Program-made: the position numbers and the translations under genes
Shown here: piece by piece, positions 36,701 to 46,800 of the stretch
Layout: the number at the start of each line of letters is the position of its first letter
Position numbering within the stretch: the stretch's first letter is position 1
Assembly (NCBI GenBank): GCA_026874595.1
Contig: CM049307.1
Location: 43,594,362 to 43,658,361 of the forward strand
Source: Sipunculus nudus
Taxonomy: Eukaryota > Annelida > Sipuncula > Golfingiida > Sipunculidae
Direction: 5' to 3'
DNA length: 64,000 bases
The notes under the pieces: generated by a model
The model's database searches: none
Told to the model about the DNA's origin: nothing
What the model saw: only the letters and a program-made list of their open reading frames with translations

Positions 36701-39700
36701 GGATCCTGAACATGAGGGTCCCGAGCAAGCACAGGAAGCCGAGTCTGATCTAGATGTACCAGACTTTGTGGCAATGGAACCCAGAGTGTCAAAGAGACTC
36801 AGAAAGAGACCTGAGTACTTGAACGATTATGTTGTTACGTAATCACGTTGTTTTGAGATGTTCATATGACTACTAAGGTATGAATAACCATACATAAGTC
36901 TTGGACCGGTCCAATTCCTTTTATCATTTTGAGATATTCTGATACCAGATTCATAAGAGGGATTTAACTTACCTATTTCCTTTTGAGTAATTGTATTTAC
37001 CAGTTAAGTACTCAGGAAGGGAGGTGTGGAGATAGTTCTCATAATTTATTTTATAGTAATTCAGTAATAAGCATAGCCCTGAATATTCCATGTCAAAATG
37101 TACGTGGTAATCGCTGAGACCGGGACACCCGGGACTCATGAATATGGATGTGGGATCGCCATGTTCCTTGAGCGAATACATTCTTCTGTTTCTGTTAAAC
37201 TGGTGTTCCATTCTTTATTGTTTGCGTGTCTGACGAACACGACAGATATTTATTTCACCTGTTGAAAATGAACCCATTAATCATCTACCCTTGTACATTA
37301 CCATGTTCTTTCTTCAACTGTACCTAAAAAAAAATGTTCATAACAAGAAACAGTCAGTCATGAGGTGATGGAGAATGTCTTTTCTTGGAAGATAGTCCAT
37401 TTTCAAAGTATTATCAAGAAGTAAAAAAGTGGTCTAGATAGGGATAATGATTGATAGAAACAGTGATAACGAAAAAAGTCTTAAAAATTACAGAAGTGTG
37501 AAAAATTAATAAAATTATTTAATTTGAACCCAAGTGTCAAGACATGTCATCATTGGTCATTTGGTGGCTGAAAAAATGAGTGCTCGCAAAAAGCAAGTTA
37601 TTTAATTATTAATAAGGGTTCCAATGAAAAATTTGACAAAACTAGATTCAATAAGGGCACTTAATAAGAACAGTGAGGGTTTTCAAATACATTCTCATAT
37701 ATTACAAGAATACACAGAAAAAGTCTTATCATCCTGCATGGGAATTGAATCAATGACCCTCCGAATACTGGTGATCTGCTCTACCACTGAGCAAACAGGG
37801 ATCCCCGACCCCTCTGTGTATCAGCACACTTTCATGGGAACCATGAAGTGAAGTGATGCCACAGTAGTGATGTCAAGGTATTATACATACTACATGTGTT
37901 GATACAGTGACTTTGCCTGCAGAGGTAAGACACTGATGACCTTTTTATGGTGTGCATAGAAAGATGTATGAATAGCCATGGCTTCAAATACATTATAAGT
38001 ATTTCAGGTGAAGGCCTGGGCTCTTGGTTAGCACTCATTTGAATATAGCATTAACAGTGGGTTTATCATACTTAGCTTCTCACATGTGCTCAGAATATAA
38101 TTGTGATGTTTTCTCATCCTGTTTATCCTCAGATGAGGAATACCAGTTTGGCATGACTCGCCCAGTGAAACCTGGCAGAGAGTTTGTACAGAGAAAAGGA
38201 GAGAGTGATGTGGCCTTTATGCACAGGATGGACAGAGAGACACAGGCGGTCATAGCAGAGAGTCAACTTGAGAAGAAATATGAGGTGAGCTATTTACAGA
38301 GACTGAAATTGAGGAGACTAAGATGACTAGTACTTTCACTTTATTACTGTTGCCCCAGAAGGGATGGATACGGCCATCCTTAAAAATTTTTGTGTTGGGG
38401 CTAACATTGGTCTCAAAAAAGTCATCAGGTAGGGAGGAAAAAAATATATTTTTTAAAGGAGGATTCAGAGTTTACTACACCTTTTTTTACCGGTTTTTGC
38501 ATATGTGAGGTGTATGTCATAGTACATATACCCGTATTCTATTCAACATGTACAACAAGTTATCTCTGAATAGATTTTGTGTTTTATTACATGCTTAAAA
38601 TCTTGTACTCAGGTTCAAAATGTTTTAGAATATGCTTTGTACATGTACATGTCAAATATTCACGTATTTGAAAAGTGATCAAGTACTTTTCCAATAATGG
38701 TCAAGCATGTTATAATGAAAGCATTATAACTGATGTATATCTCATTGCACAGATTCGAATTAGGATTGAAAGCCTTTTCTGGATCTCACATAAATTTGCA
38801 GACAATTTTATTTTGTGTTGTATGCGAGTGCCAGAATTTTATGAATTAGTGCGATTTGAGATTTCCTTTGCAAATGAAGAGGTATAATTAAGAAGGATGG
38901 TAATAAATTAACTCTTTATTAATTAAAGTCAAGGTAGTAGAATATATAAAATTTTTATACAAATATTTGAAAAACTGTACATATTTTAAAGATAAACCCA
39001 TATATTGGACATACCTTGATTATGCCACTCACCTTCTGCAGATGCCTTTGACAGCCAGTATGTGATTTGGAATGGCATCCCCAATATAGTCCTTATTTGT
39101 GCATGACATTTCATGCAAAAGTTTAAAAAACAGAAAAAACAGTCGAAATACAGGCCCTGAGACTCCAGTTTATTATTTAAATTAAATTATTAATAAATTT
39201 CATCACCAGCATGGACTTTCATTTTATAACAATTAGCACTAATGCTGACATGCATACAGGTTTCACAGGCCCGCAAGAAAAATTACAGGCCCTTATATTT
39301 TTTGGTAAAATGAAAAAAAAAAATAATAGAAAGCTAAAAATATAATTAACCATTCATGGTCTATTTGTATTATATAACATTAACTGCCTAAAGGCTTAGG
39401 AGTATTCATTTCTATTTGTTTTTGGTTTTAAAAACTAGGTCACATTTGTTTGCTTTTCATTGCTAGTTATCAGATGCCCCGCTTGATTATAATAAAACAA
39501 AATTTCATTGGCATTGACTTTTTGCTTCTGACAGGTCATACTATAATATTTGTAAGTTTACTCATGGACATTAAGTCTTATTTCTCAATATATTTTTGCC
39601 AATCTATTGTTACTTTCTTGACTTTTTAAAACCTCTTGTAAATGAGGTACCAGCAAAATGCATCAGAAACAAACAAACAAAATATCAATGAGAGGCACGG

Positions 39701-42700
39701 TGCCTAATGGAAGTAATGCTGGACATTTTTTTATTTTTCTGTAATTAATGACTGAGCGAGCAATGTTGATCTCTATCTCGTCTACGTCTAAACAAGAAAT
39801 GCCGTACGGTCAGAAAATATCTGTTTGTTTTAAAGGTAATTAATAAAATGAAATAATTTAACAAAGGCAGTTAAAAAGAAACACAACCTAAAATAGAAGG
39901 TCGCTAAAATTTTATGCGTGTTCTGATAGCTGTGGTCGCAAAACCCTGTCATGATCGCCACAGAACTTTTAAAATGACGCAGTTCTTGTAATACCAAACA
40001 TCTGATTTGTGGAGATTGTGCGTTACACGTCGTCAGTTGCAAGTTCCATTTAATAGGCCCGCGTCATTTGTTTAATATAGGCTACTCACGGTGCGACCGT
40101 GACTGTAGCTGAAAAAATATAAATAACGAAAGCGACCCGATGGCAGTGAACATTTTCCCGCCAAAATAGTCCTGAATGAAGTCACGTGGGGTGAACTTTT
40201 ACTACGAACCTCTTATTGGCTCTCTGGCGGTGACACGTGATCGCTCCGCCAATCACAAGAACGTCTGTGTTCCAGGCACGTGTTTATGCAAATCGACGTG
40301 TCACATGGTTTAAATGCCAACATTGGTCGGTTGACAGTATGAATGTCGAGAGAACTTTCATTTAATGCGACAGCGATAAGCGTCAGCTTTATTTGTAATC
40401 AAATAAGAACCATTTCTAATTGCTCAATATTTTTATCGGCCTGTTTCGCCAGAATAACAAAATTTGATGGCGGTTTCCCGGCGGTTTTTCTTCTCTCGCG
40501 CACGAGTATAACGATCGTTCCACGTATATATAGGCACAACCTGACTAATTTTTAAGGCTCAAATTAAACGACCGGCAACGTCGGGTAATACTTTTCATTA
40601 AGGAAATTAAGGGCATCTAAGAATGAAATAGAAGGGCTATTTTTCTACTACTTGAAGGCAGTTTTTTACGGGCCCAGGCGCGCTTGCAGGAGTTCATACA
40701 AAAAAATATTAATATGCAGATATGTCAAAAAAAATGTTCAGCCGCAGCCAAAAAACTCGACCGGCCGGGTTAGCCCCAACAGAGAATATTTTAAGGATGG
40801 CCTAAGGTTATTACAACAGAGTGTGTTTGTCTGTGTGTAAATCTGTGTGACTCAAAAACCACAGCATATTTCCACTTCAAAATTGTATACAATAGAATTC
40901 TAATTTCAGAATTAAAGTTGGCTATTCACCTACTTTTGAAAAAGATTTTTTGTGATTTACTGGCTTCCTCTGTATATATATTAATGATCTAAGGGTAATT
41001 CTGGTTATAAAATGTTCTTATAATGTGCATTCCTTCATGGATGAAAAGTTCTCATTACGCCTCCATGTAAGATGTGTTTGTAAACACAGCAATGTTGACA
41101 AATGGAAAAAAACATGTAACCTAGGATGGTAGGTTGCATCTGTGCGGAGGTAGAAAGGTCACTTGCTTAGGACTAATCTGACTTGCCACCAGATGCCCTT
41201 GTTGAATTTGTTTTGATTATTTTGGTGGGCCCCCATACATTATAAACACATTGGTATAAACAAAGCAAGCAACCTGTGTGTGGTGATATCCACGTTCTGG
41301 CCTATTTTACAAAAGCTCCAAGGAATTACCTTTAGTTTATAAAGGTCAGACAGGTGATTAGGCCCATTAAAATTTAACTGAAGTTCACTATTCATTCCTG
41401 AGGTGGCAGCACCAGCTGTATTGTAGAAAAGGATTTCATGCTCTCTATTTAGGTTGCTTTTTTATTAGTCATGTCAGATAAAAGGCACCACATTCAGTGT
41501 ACATATACCTGTACCTAGATGTCAGTAGTAGGAAGTACTTGGAACCTGTACCTGTGGTCCGTTCTTTACAGGAGCATTTAGCTCCTTCTAGTATACACAT
41601 ACAAAATAAAAATACAAAATTGGTGTGATTTGGTCCTTCTCAATCCCTACTTTTCATTACACAAGACCAAAAAAATATGTACAGCTAGGCATTTCCTTAT
41701 TCTCAGGGTTACCTCTCTGAATCTGCCAATCTATATTATAAGTCACACTGTCAATGTGTCATCACCAAATCAACTCACATTTATCACACTTTCATCACTC
41801 CATCATCACACCCATCCATGTTATCACACACGTCTCACAATCAAGGGGCAGTGGTGTTTTAATTCATGGACAGAAACTTTAATCACTCATCTTATATATG
41901 TTCTATGGTTAAAAAATAAGGAGTGGATATCATTAATGGATATAACTAATCTTAAATAAATTCTATGGTTTTAGGAGTTGAGATCATTAATGGATATCAC
42001 TGATCTCATATACATGTATATTCGATGGTTAAGGAGGAGATATCATTAATGGATATCACTATCTTATATATATATATATATGTTCTATGGCTAAGGAGTG
42101 AATATCATTAATATATATCACTGGTCTTATTTATATATTTTGGTTTGGGATAGGATATCATTAATGGATTCCACTGATGTTATATATTTTCTATGATTTA
42201 GCCTTTAGGAGTTGATATCATTAATGGATATCAGTGATGATATATATATTCTGTGATATAAGAGTGAATATCATGAGAACATTATAAGAGAAGAACAGTC
42301 TGTATACAATTTTCTTTTTCATCATTTACATTTATTTAAATGTCTTGTTTTTTTTGCAGACAGAGTTTGATCAGCAGCTGAAGAGAGAAATACAGAAAAG
42401 TGATAAAAAGGGAGTCAAAAAGAAGGAGTAAGTTAACAGTAATATAAAAGTAGACGTCTGTCTAATTGTAAAAATCATTGTGTTATAGCAAGTTCTTATA
42501 GGGGTCCAATCACCTAAAAATAATGTTGAATTAACACAAAAAATAGCTTCTTCCCTTCAAAATAAACTTTGCCTACCAAAACATTTCCCTGAAACTATTT
42601 CTGCAAACTCTTGTAAACAATTGTTAACAACAGTGGACACAGGGCACGCAATTCTGTGCATCACTTAGCCACAACAACTGCCAGTCATGAGATGCCCTGA

Positions 42701-45700
42701 CTGTCTTAGCCCCAAAAATGAAATACATGCTGGAACTGTTTTGCTGCTCACAATGGGACCTCTGGTCATGCGGCCTTGTTATGGTAAACAGACATTTGGA
42801 CTGTTTACAAACACACAGGGCCATAACAAGGTGTTAAACAACTATATGTGAGATAGTGAGACTGTGTGCTGGGATGTTTTGTTGGGAAACTTTTGTATAA
42901 AGCAAAACACTGATAGTCTGAAATAATAAGCATAATATTGCTCCTGATTATGTCCTTTTATTTTTATTTACCTTAACTTTGGTAAGATTGTTTAATATGA
43001 ATGATATCATGCAAGAGTTACTTATACATCAGCTTATTCTAATTTTCTTATTCAAGGAAGCGGAAAGTGAAGAATCAAGAAAAACTGACAAAGAAGAAAG
43101 AAATGAAAGCAGATAAAAAACAAACTGGATTTGAAGAATTTACAGGTAGGGATTCAAACACATGGCATCTGATTTCTGACAATGCTTGGTGGATGATTTT
43201 TTCATGGATGAATTATACAAAGTGGGCAGGCCAGAAATGTCAGAATAAATGTGAATTTAAGAAAAATAATATACATCATATACAACGTAGGGAATTTAAA
43301 TGCTAAACATTATAAAGATATAACTTTTCTGGTTAGAATAAGTAGAGGTTTTTCATGGCATAATATTAATTAAGGTGAGTTTGGTCCTATTGACCTTGTA
43401 TGGTGCTTATTACAGGTAGTAAATTAGGCCTTAGTCTGTTCCATACATGGTTTCAAGTTTGTTTTAAGAAGTGCAAGCCTGCCATGTCTTGGGATTATAC
43501 ATTTCTTAGACAAAAGCTTGTAGAAGGCAAAAAAATGTATGGTTGTCAGGCACTTTTTTTTCAGAAATCAGTGTAGGCAGGCGAATTTTTATTTACCTTT
43601 TTTTTGTATGTTTCAATAAAGGTGTGATGATCAGGGAAGAGCAAGGTAATAACAGAATTTTTTTTTCCAAATTGGTAAAAGCACTAGATAACAAAGAAAA
43701 TCTTTTCAAAATTGTATTATTTTATCATCTTGAAAGATGAAAATCAAAATAAAGATTTTTGGTTAAGGGGTTAAAATTAACATGGGAGGTTCCTGAGAAC
43801 CATACATTTTTGGGGGCCTAAGTTACAGATGTTTATATTTTTTGCATTGGATGTGTATTTTTTTTATGAGGGAATGCAAGCTGTATATATAATCTGGTTT
43901 ATTTGCAATTAAAATTTGCAAAAGTTAAACATTTATTTAAAAAAAAGAGCATTTAAAGCAACTTAACAAAGTCCAAATCCAGTATTCCAGTATGTTCATT
44001 CCTTAAGATTCCCCCCCCCCCCCCCCCCGGCAATTTTTTTGCAGTTTTCCAAGAACATTAACAGATAGTGCTGAACCCCAGATGTTACACACTAGTAAGG
44101 TCGAAACTAGGGACATGGCACCATTTTGCTGATCAGAAATGAAATCATCTGCAAAATTTCTTAACAAAGGTGATTAACAATGACTTTTTCAATTGATCAT
44201 TTACCAGAGACCAGATATTGCACATCAGGGAATTTTTTCTTGAAGGAGCCAGTTTCTGCCAGCTTTACTGCAACAATAAATGCCTGCAGGCTCCTTAAAA
44301 TTTTTAACGCTGCTTTTACTACATTTTCTCTATTAGACAGCACCAAAGCTTTGGTGAAATTATTGCATATGTACTTACAAGGCTTGATTTAACATGTTCA
44401 CTTGTATTTTAATGGAAATACGGGAATACTTTACACAATTAAAATGAAATCATTATTATGAAGAAATTTTAATTGTGTAATGTTTTACAGACAAGGTGGC
44501 ATTTGGAGAAGTTGCCATGGCACCACCAACCTTGACCGCAAAACCACGTAAGAGTGAAGCTGCAAGCAACCGGGTAAGTGACATGATAATTAGAGACATG
44601 TTTACATGTTGGAATCTCTGAATGCAGAAGTCTGTCCTGTCTGGTACTTCTTCATTTATAAGAGAAAACATGCAGTGTTATCATTTGATTATGTGGTAAA
44701 ACTTTCTACACAACAGCAGATACCAGTAGTTGTGTTTCCCATTTAATCAAGCTTTCCCTTGGATCAGCTTGTAAGACTGCATGACATTTTCTGATGACTT
44801 GTGTCGTCTGTAAAACCTCCAGTGAAATAACACATCATTATTTGGAATCATTTATTATTCTTCAGTATTTGATGGGAACAATGTAAAACAGTGATTGATA
44901 AGACAGATAATATCAGATTGTATACTATCTGCCAGTAATTAACAAGAATCCTGCTCGTTCAATGTTCATCAAAATGCTAAGAGATTGTTCCAATATAAAA
45001 TAATTAATATTATGATGGGTATACAACATTGTGGTTACCCTATAGGGCTGAAAGGAGTACTCGAGTACTCGAGTCCGGGTAATACTTACCAAGTACTCGA
45101 GTCCAATATTCGGACTTGAGTACTCGTCTATGTACCTGCATATCTGAATATTACTGCAAATTTACTGGCAGTCTGGGCCTATTTATTCATTATCGAAGTA
45201 ATAATCACACTGTACAGTTTGTTTCGAAGAGACTTACATTTATGAGTTATTTGCTTTCGAATGGAGTTTTCCACTATTTAATTTTAGTATTTATATCTAT
45301 TCCTTCGTTTGGATTAAGTTAAGCCGTCATGAAGTCAAATTTATGTATTTTTGCATCGGTAAACAGATTTCCGTTTAACTATACAGCGTTGCCATAGTAA
45401 CGAGTACTCAATTCCGAGTCGGGTATTGCCTATCAGGTACTCGAGTCCAAAATTTTTTACTCGTTTCAGCCCTATTACCCTACGATAAGATCGACAAAAT
45501 GTAACTCTCCCAAAACACTGAATAATTGAGAATCAGTTAATGCTTTAAATATCACGCCAACCACATTATGTGTCTCCAAATTTGCTGATTGGTTAAAAGA
45601 TTATAATATTTACCGTAACATTATTCTCAATCTGTTTCAGCCGGGGAAGAAATCTTTGTTACTGAAGGAAATAATAGCAGAAAACAAGTCTCGAGGATCA

Positions 45701-45850
45701 ACGGGAACAGCCCAGCGAGGGATAGGGAAGACAACAAAACGTAAAAACATGTCATTTGCTCAGCAGCGTGTCATGGATCAGGAGAGGGAGAAAGCAATAG
45801 ACCTGTACAGACAGATGAAAGCCAAAAAGATGAAACTTGACATCACATAA
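30652..45850 (+). CDS. CCDC137: CCDC137, coiled-coil domain-containing protein 137 (7 exons)
   Basis: Exons 30652-30743, 32145-32275, 38133-38284, 42360-42427, 43057-43145, 44491-44573 and 45641-45850 join with consistent phases. They give 825 bases, or 274 residues plus stop. Every intron is GT-AG. Family landmarks in order: a Lys-rich start (KLAKLTKSKKHKKIKTVDPF); EVPRRLQQLM near the EIPFRLREIM of human; QRKGESDVAFMHRM; a long Lys-rich helix; KVAFGEVAMAPPTLTAKPR; PGKKSLLLKEII; and FAQQRVMDQEREKAIDLYRQ. Human CCDC137 is about 289 residues. It is a basic nuclear/nucleolar protein, and the molecular role is poorly known. The gene is divergent to OXLD1 and convergent with the oxidase gene at 49530. 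Intron 2 holds an LTR retrotransposon in the same orientation and intron 6 a hAT MITE. AATAAA follows at 45861. Confidence 0.92.
30995..31620. repeat. Partner of the 17421-18060 duplication, in CCDC137 intron 1
   Basis: Same orientation and order as the left copy, moderately diverged. Confidence 0.8.
31905..32060 (+). repeat. Possible tRNA-derived SINE fragment
   Basis: ccgtggctcagatggtgc resembles a pol III A box. The B box candidate (ggatttaaccc) is weak and far away. Low confidence. Confidence 0.3.
32145..32275 (+). CDS. CCDC137: CCDC137 exon 2
   Basis: The acceptor ctttttttcag-like tract ends at 32144. It codes IVDFNRKPTD, then EVPRRLQQLM, then a Lys/Arg cluster. The donor is gtaaac after one base of the next codon. 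Confidence 0.92.
32683..32902 (+). repeat. 5' LTR
   Basis: 220 bp, TG to CA ends, preceded by GATAT. Confidence 0.95.
32903..32920 (+). other. Primer binding site candidate
   Basis: tggtgtcagaagtgagat begins with TGG directly after the LTR, as expected for pairing with a tRNA CCA end. The tRNA was not identified. Confidence 0.7.
32951..33898 (+). pseudogene. Retrotransposon gag and start of protease, ended by an in-frame stop
   Basis: Starts at the ATG of MAQYQVPAPA. The capsid-like region (WPSWSRRFERF, then FKxY-type YFTGKRNHVFERSKF) is followed by two zinc knuckles: a CGRC-start knuckle with H and C, then CHKCSKRGHYARAC (CX2CX4HX4C). The protease active site DTGAD lies at the very end, and a TAG at 33896-33898 follows it directly. 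The frame then continues open beyond the stop with typical protease sequence, so this is a single nonsense change rather than a natural end. Confidence 0.9.
33899..34702 (+). pseudogene. Retrotransposon protease remainder and N-terminal reverse transcriptase
   Basis: Same frame as gag. Shows protease end LLGRPAICAL, then the RT start with DWCSPMVVVPK, ELRICADLTKLNN and YFTKLDANSGFWQL. Near 34600 the RT sequence passes into the next frame; the frame here then runs into unrelated residues to 34702. One base appears to be missing. Confidence 0.9.
34603..36471 (+). pseudogene. Retrotransposon reverse transcriptase, RNase H and integrase
   Basis: RT continues with RLPYGISSAPEHF and the catalytic LIDDIVVYG near 34717 (LIDD in place of YxDD, common in gypsy). 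RNase H shows ADASSYGLGAHLSQ from 35161, and EKEALAVTWACERF. The integrase zinc site begins HEGHLG near 35835 with CKLC about 100 bases later. The DDE residues lie in GTDLF (36022), YSDNG (36181) and NGESERA (36284). The frame closes at 36471 shortly after the core. The first ATG at 34627 is internal and is not a real start. Confidence 0.92.
36472..36842 (+). pseudogene. Retrotransposon integrase C-terminus in a shifted frame
   Basis: The frame from about 36465 reads IRELRASEETARAKQ, then MGDHVWVKG and RRNRRHL. This is the usual GPF/GPY-like tail of gypsy integrases, ending at 36840-36842. It is offset by one base from the preceding frame, so a second frame change lies near 36468. Confidence 0.85.
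37013..37024 (+). other. Polypurine tract
   Basis: Purine-rich aggaagggagg immediately before the 3' LTR, in the expected place for plus-strand priming. Confidence 0.8.
37025..37244 (+). repeat. 3' LTR
   Basis: 220 bp, same length as the 5' LTR and followed by GATAT. Confidence 0.95.
37738..37812 (-). repeat. tRNA-like SINE head or tRNA pseudogene
   Basis: On the minus strand, tgctcagtggtagagcag is a near-perfect A box/D arm and gattcaattccca a B-box-like T arm, with about 35 bases between. The acceptor stem is not convincing. A tRNA-derived SINE is likely. Confidence 0.6.
38133..38284 (+). CDS. CCDC137: CCDC137 exon 3
   Basis: Codes the conserved QRKGESDVAFMHRMDRE helix. Acceptor tttatcctcag; donor gtgagc in phase 0. 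Confidence 0.92.
38285..42359. other. CCDC137 intron 3 (4.1 kb)
   Basis: Mostly featureless AT-rich DNA. It contains a dispersed repeat at 41074-41300 (relative of 10390-10620). From about 41880 to 42270 there are roughly six units of about 60 bp with ttaatggatatcac and ttctatggtt, a minisatellite just upstream of exon 4. A 40040-40560 stretch is relatively GC-rich without a gene signal. Confidence 0.6.
42360..42427 (+). CDS. CCDC137: CCDC137 exon 4
   Basis: Codes TEFDQQLKREIQKSDKKGVK. Acceptor gttttttttgcag; donor gtaagt in phase 2. Confidence 0.9.
43057..43145 (+). CDS. CCDC137: CCDC137 exon 5
   Basis: Lys-rich KRKVKNQEKLTKKKEMKADK, then GFEEFT. Acceptor cttattcaag; donor gtaggg in phase 1. 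Confidence 0.9.
43524..43819. mobile_element. MITE related to 10684-10993, in CCDC137 intron 5
   Basis: The left end aaggcaaaaaaatgtatggt and the right end gagaaccatacatttttggg are inverted, and the ends match the 10684 family. The target duplication is unclear. Confidence 0.6.
44011..44028 (+). repeat. 18-base C run
   Basis: Homopolymer in CCDC137 intron 5. Such runs are prone to length error in assemblies. Confidence 0.9.
44491..44573 (+). CDS. CCDC137: CCDC137 exon 6
   Basis: Codes KVAFGEVAMAPPTLTAKPRK, matching human KFGEVVLQPPELTARP. Acceptor tgttttacag; donor gtaagt in phase 0. Confidence 0.93.
45043..45474. mobile_element. hAT-like MITE with perfect 8-bp target duplication, in CCDC137 intron 6
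   Basis: 432 bp. The ends are tagggctgaaa and tttcagcccta, with TTACCCTA at 45035-45042 and 45475-45482. It is an internally deleted relative of 28670-30278 in the opposite orientation, with the same ctcgagtactcgag clusters. Confidence 0.92.
45641..45850 (+). CDS. CCDC137: CCDC137 exon 7 (last)
   Basis: Acceptor caatctgtttcag. Codes PGKKSLLLKEIIAENKSRGS, then FAQQRVMDQEREKAIDLYRQ, ending at TAA. Confidence 0.95.
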   Translation, partial: PGKKSLLLKEIIAENKSRGSTGTAQRGIGKTTKRKNMSFAQQRVMDQEREKAIDLYRQMKAKKMKLDIT

Positions 45851-45860
45851 TGAGTTTAAT

Positions 45861-45866
45861 AATAAA
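45861..45866 (+). terminator. CCDC137 poly(A) signal
   Basis: AATAAA ten bases after the stop codon. Closely spaced but a perfect hexamer. Confidence 0.65.
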
Positions 45867-46540
45867 TAATGTCAAAATGTAAATTCCTGTGTCAGTGAGT
45901 GATTTTTATATTAACAGGAAGTATACTAGAAAATAGGAACCTGTTGCAGAGGAAGAGTATATTACTGCGTAGTGTGTTCCCAGACCCAGTAAGGTAGCGA
46001 ACTCCCCAGACCTGAAGGGTAGCGATGTCTGGCAGTCAACAAAGAACACATTATTTGTCTTTATGGTAATGGGCCAATGCATTGGCGAGGTGGAGAGCAG
46101 TGTGATGTTGTGCAACAGACCTGTTATTTGATGCTGGTAATAATTCAATTTTGTGCAAGTGGGAGGGCCTATTTCTTAAAGTGAGGGATCTGATGGACGC
46201 TGATAGCAGAACTGGCACACTGTCATGGCCCATTTCTGTGGGTTTTCTTGGACAACAAACAGACAAGAGAGTTTTAGTTTAGTTGTATATAGATATTCTA
46301 TTTATTTTCTGTAAAATCAGAGGAAACACACTTTGAAAAGTTCATAAGAAAAACCTTCACCAAGACGAGTCTAATTAGGACAAAAATAATTCTCATTTTC
46401 CTGGTCCCTTGGTGATTTGTCCATTCTACTGTTCATAATTTCAAGCATAATGACAAAGTTAAGAGCTGTTCATCATTTCAGGTATATAAACATAACCCCT
46501 GCTTGGCGAATTTAATGACAAATATAAGGTAAAATATCTG
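45867..46540. other. Intergenic, nothing recognised
   Basis: No gene or repeat boundary seen between the CCDC137 end and the SINE at 46540. Confidence 0.4.
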
Positions 46541-46795
46541 TTGGGATGTCAGGCTGGAGCTTATCCTGGTCTCTGTAGCATAAAGCCAGTTGGAGTTAAA
46601 CTCCTCTTGGATGGGACGCTAGTCCATCGCAGGTTACCTTACTAATATTTACTGTACCCATTTCTACTGCTGGGTTGACATAGGCACACTTTCAGTTGGG
46701 GCCTTGCCTAAGGATCTTGGCATGATGGGGGTTTGATTGGGATTCAAACTCATAAGCCCGGCACCTAAACCATAACACCACTGGCCCCACCACGA
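46540..46795 (-). repeat. tRNA-derived SINE
   Basis: On the minus strand the head near 46795 reads ggccagtggtgttatggttt, then gagtttgaatccc (pol III A/B-box-like). It is followed by a body with aaatgggtacagtaaat and acctgcgatggactagcgtc. Both blocks are typical of animal SINE bodies. It is degenerate. Confidence 0.65.
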
Positions 46796-46800
46796 CAAAT

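Larger units (their letters stand above)
32683..37244 (+). mobile_element. Ty3/gypsy (Mag-like) LTR retrotransposon in CCDC137 intron 2
   Basis: The complete element is 4562 bp with two 220-bp LTRs (TGTGGAGATAG to CGACA) and the 5-bp duplication GATAT at 32678-32682 and 37245-37249. Domain order is gag, protease, reverse transcriptase, RNase H, integrase, as in Ty3/gypsy. Gag and pol share one frame, and gag has Mag-type zinc knuckles. The LTRs differ at only two positions seen by eye (c/t near 32762 versus 37104; g/c near 32830 versus 37172), which indicates recent insertion. Despite this, the coding region has one stop and two frame changes, so this copy cannot make an intact Gag-Pol. Bivalve Steamer-like elements belong to the Mag group, so kinship is worth testing. 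Confidence 0.95.

Noticed and set aside
32951-36842. Programmed frameshifts explaining the retrotransposon frames
   Set aside because: The changes fall inside the protease, reverse transcriptase and integrase, not at domain borders, so they are damage or assembly error.
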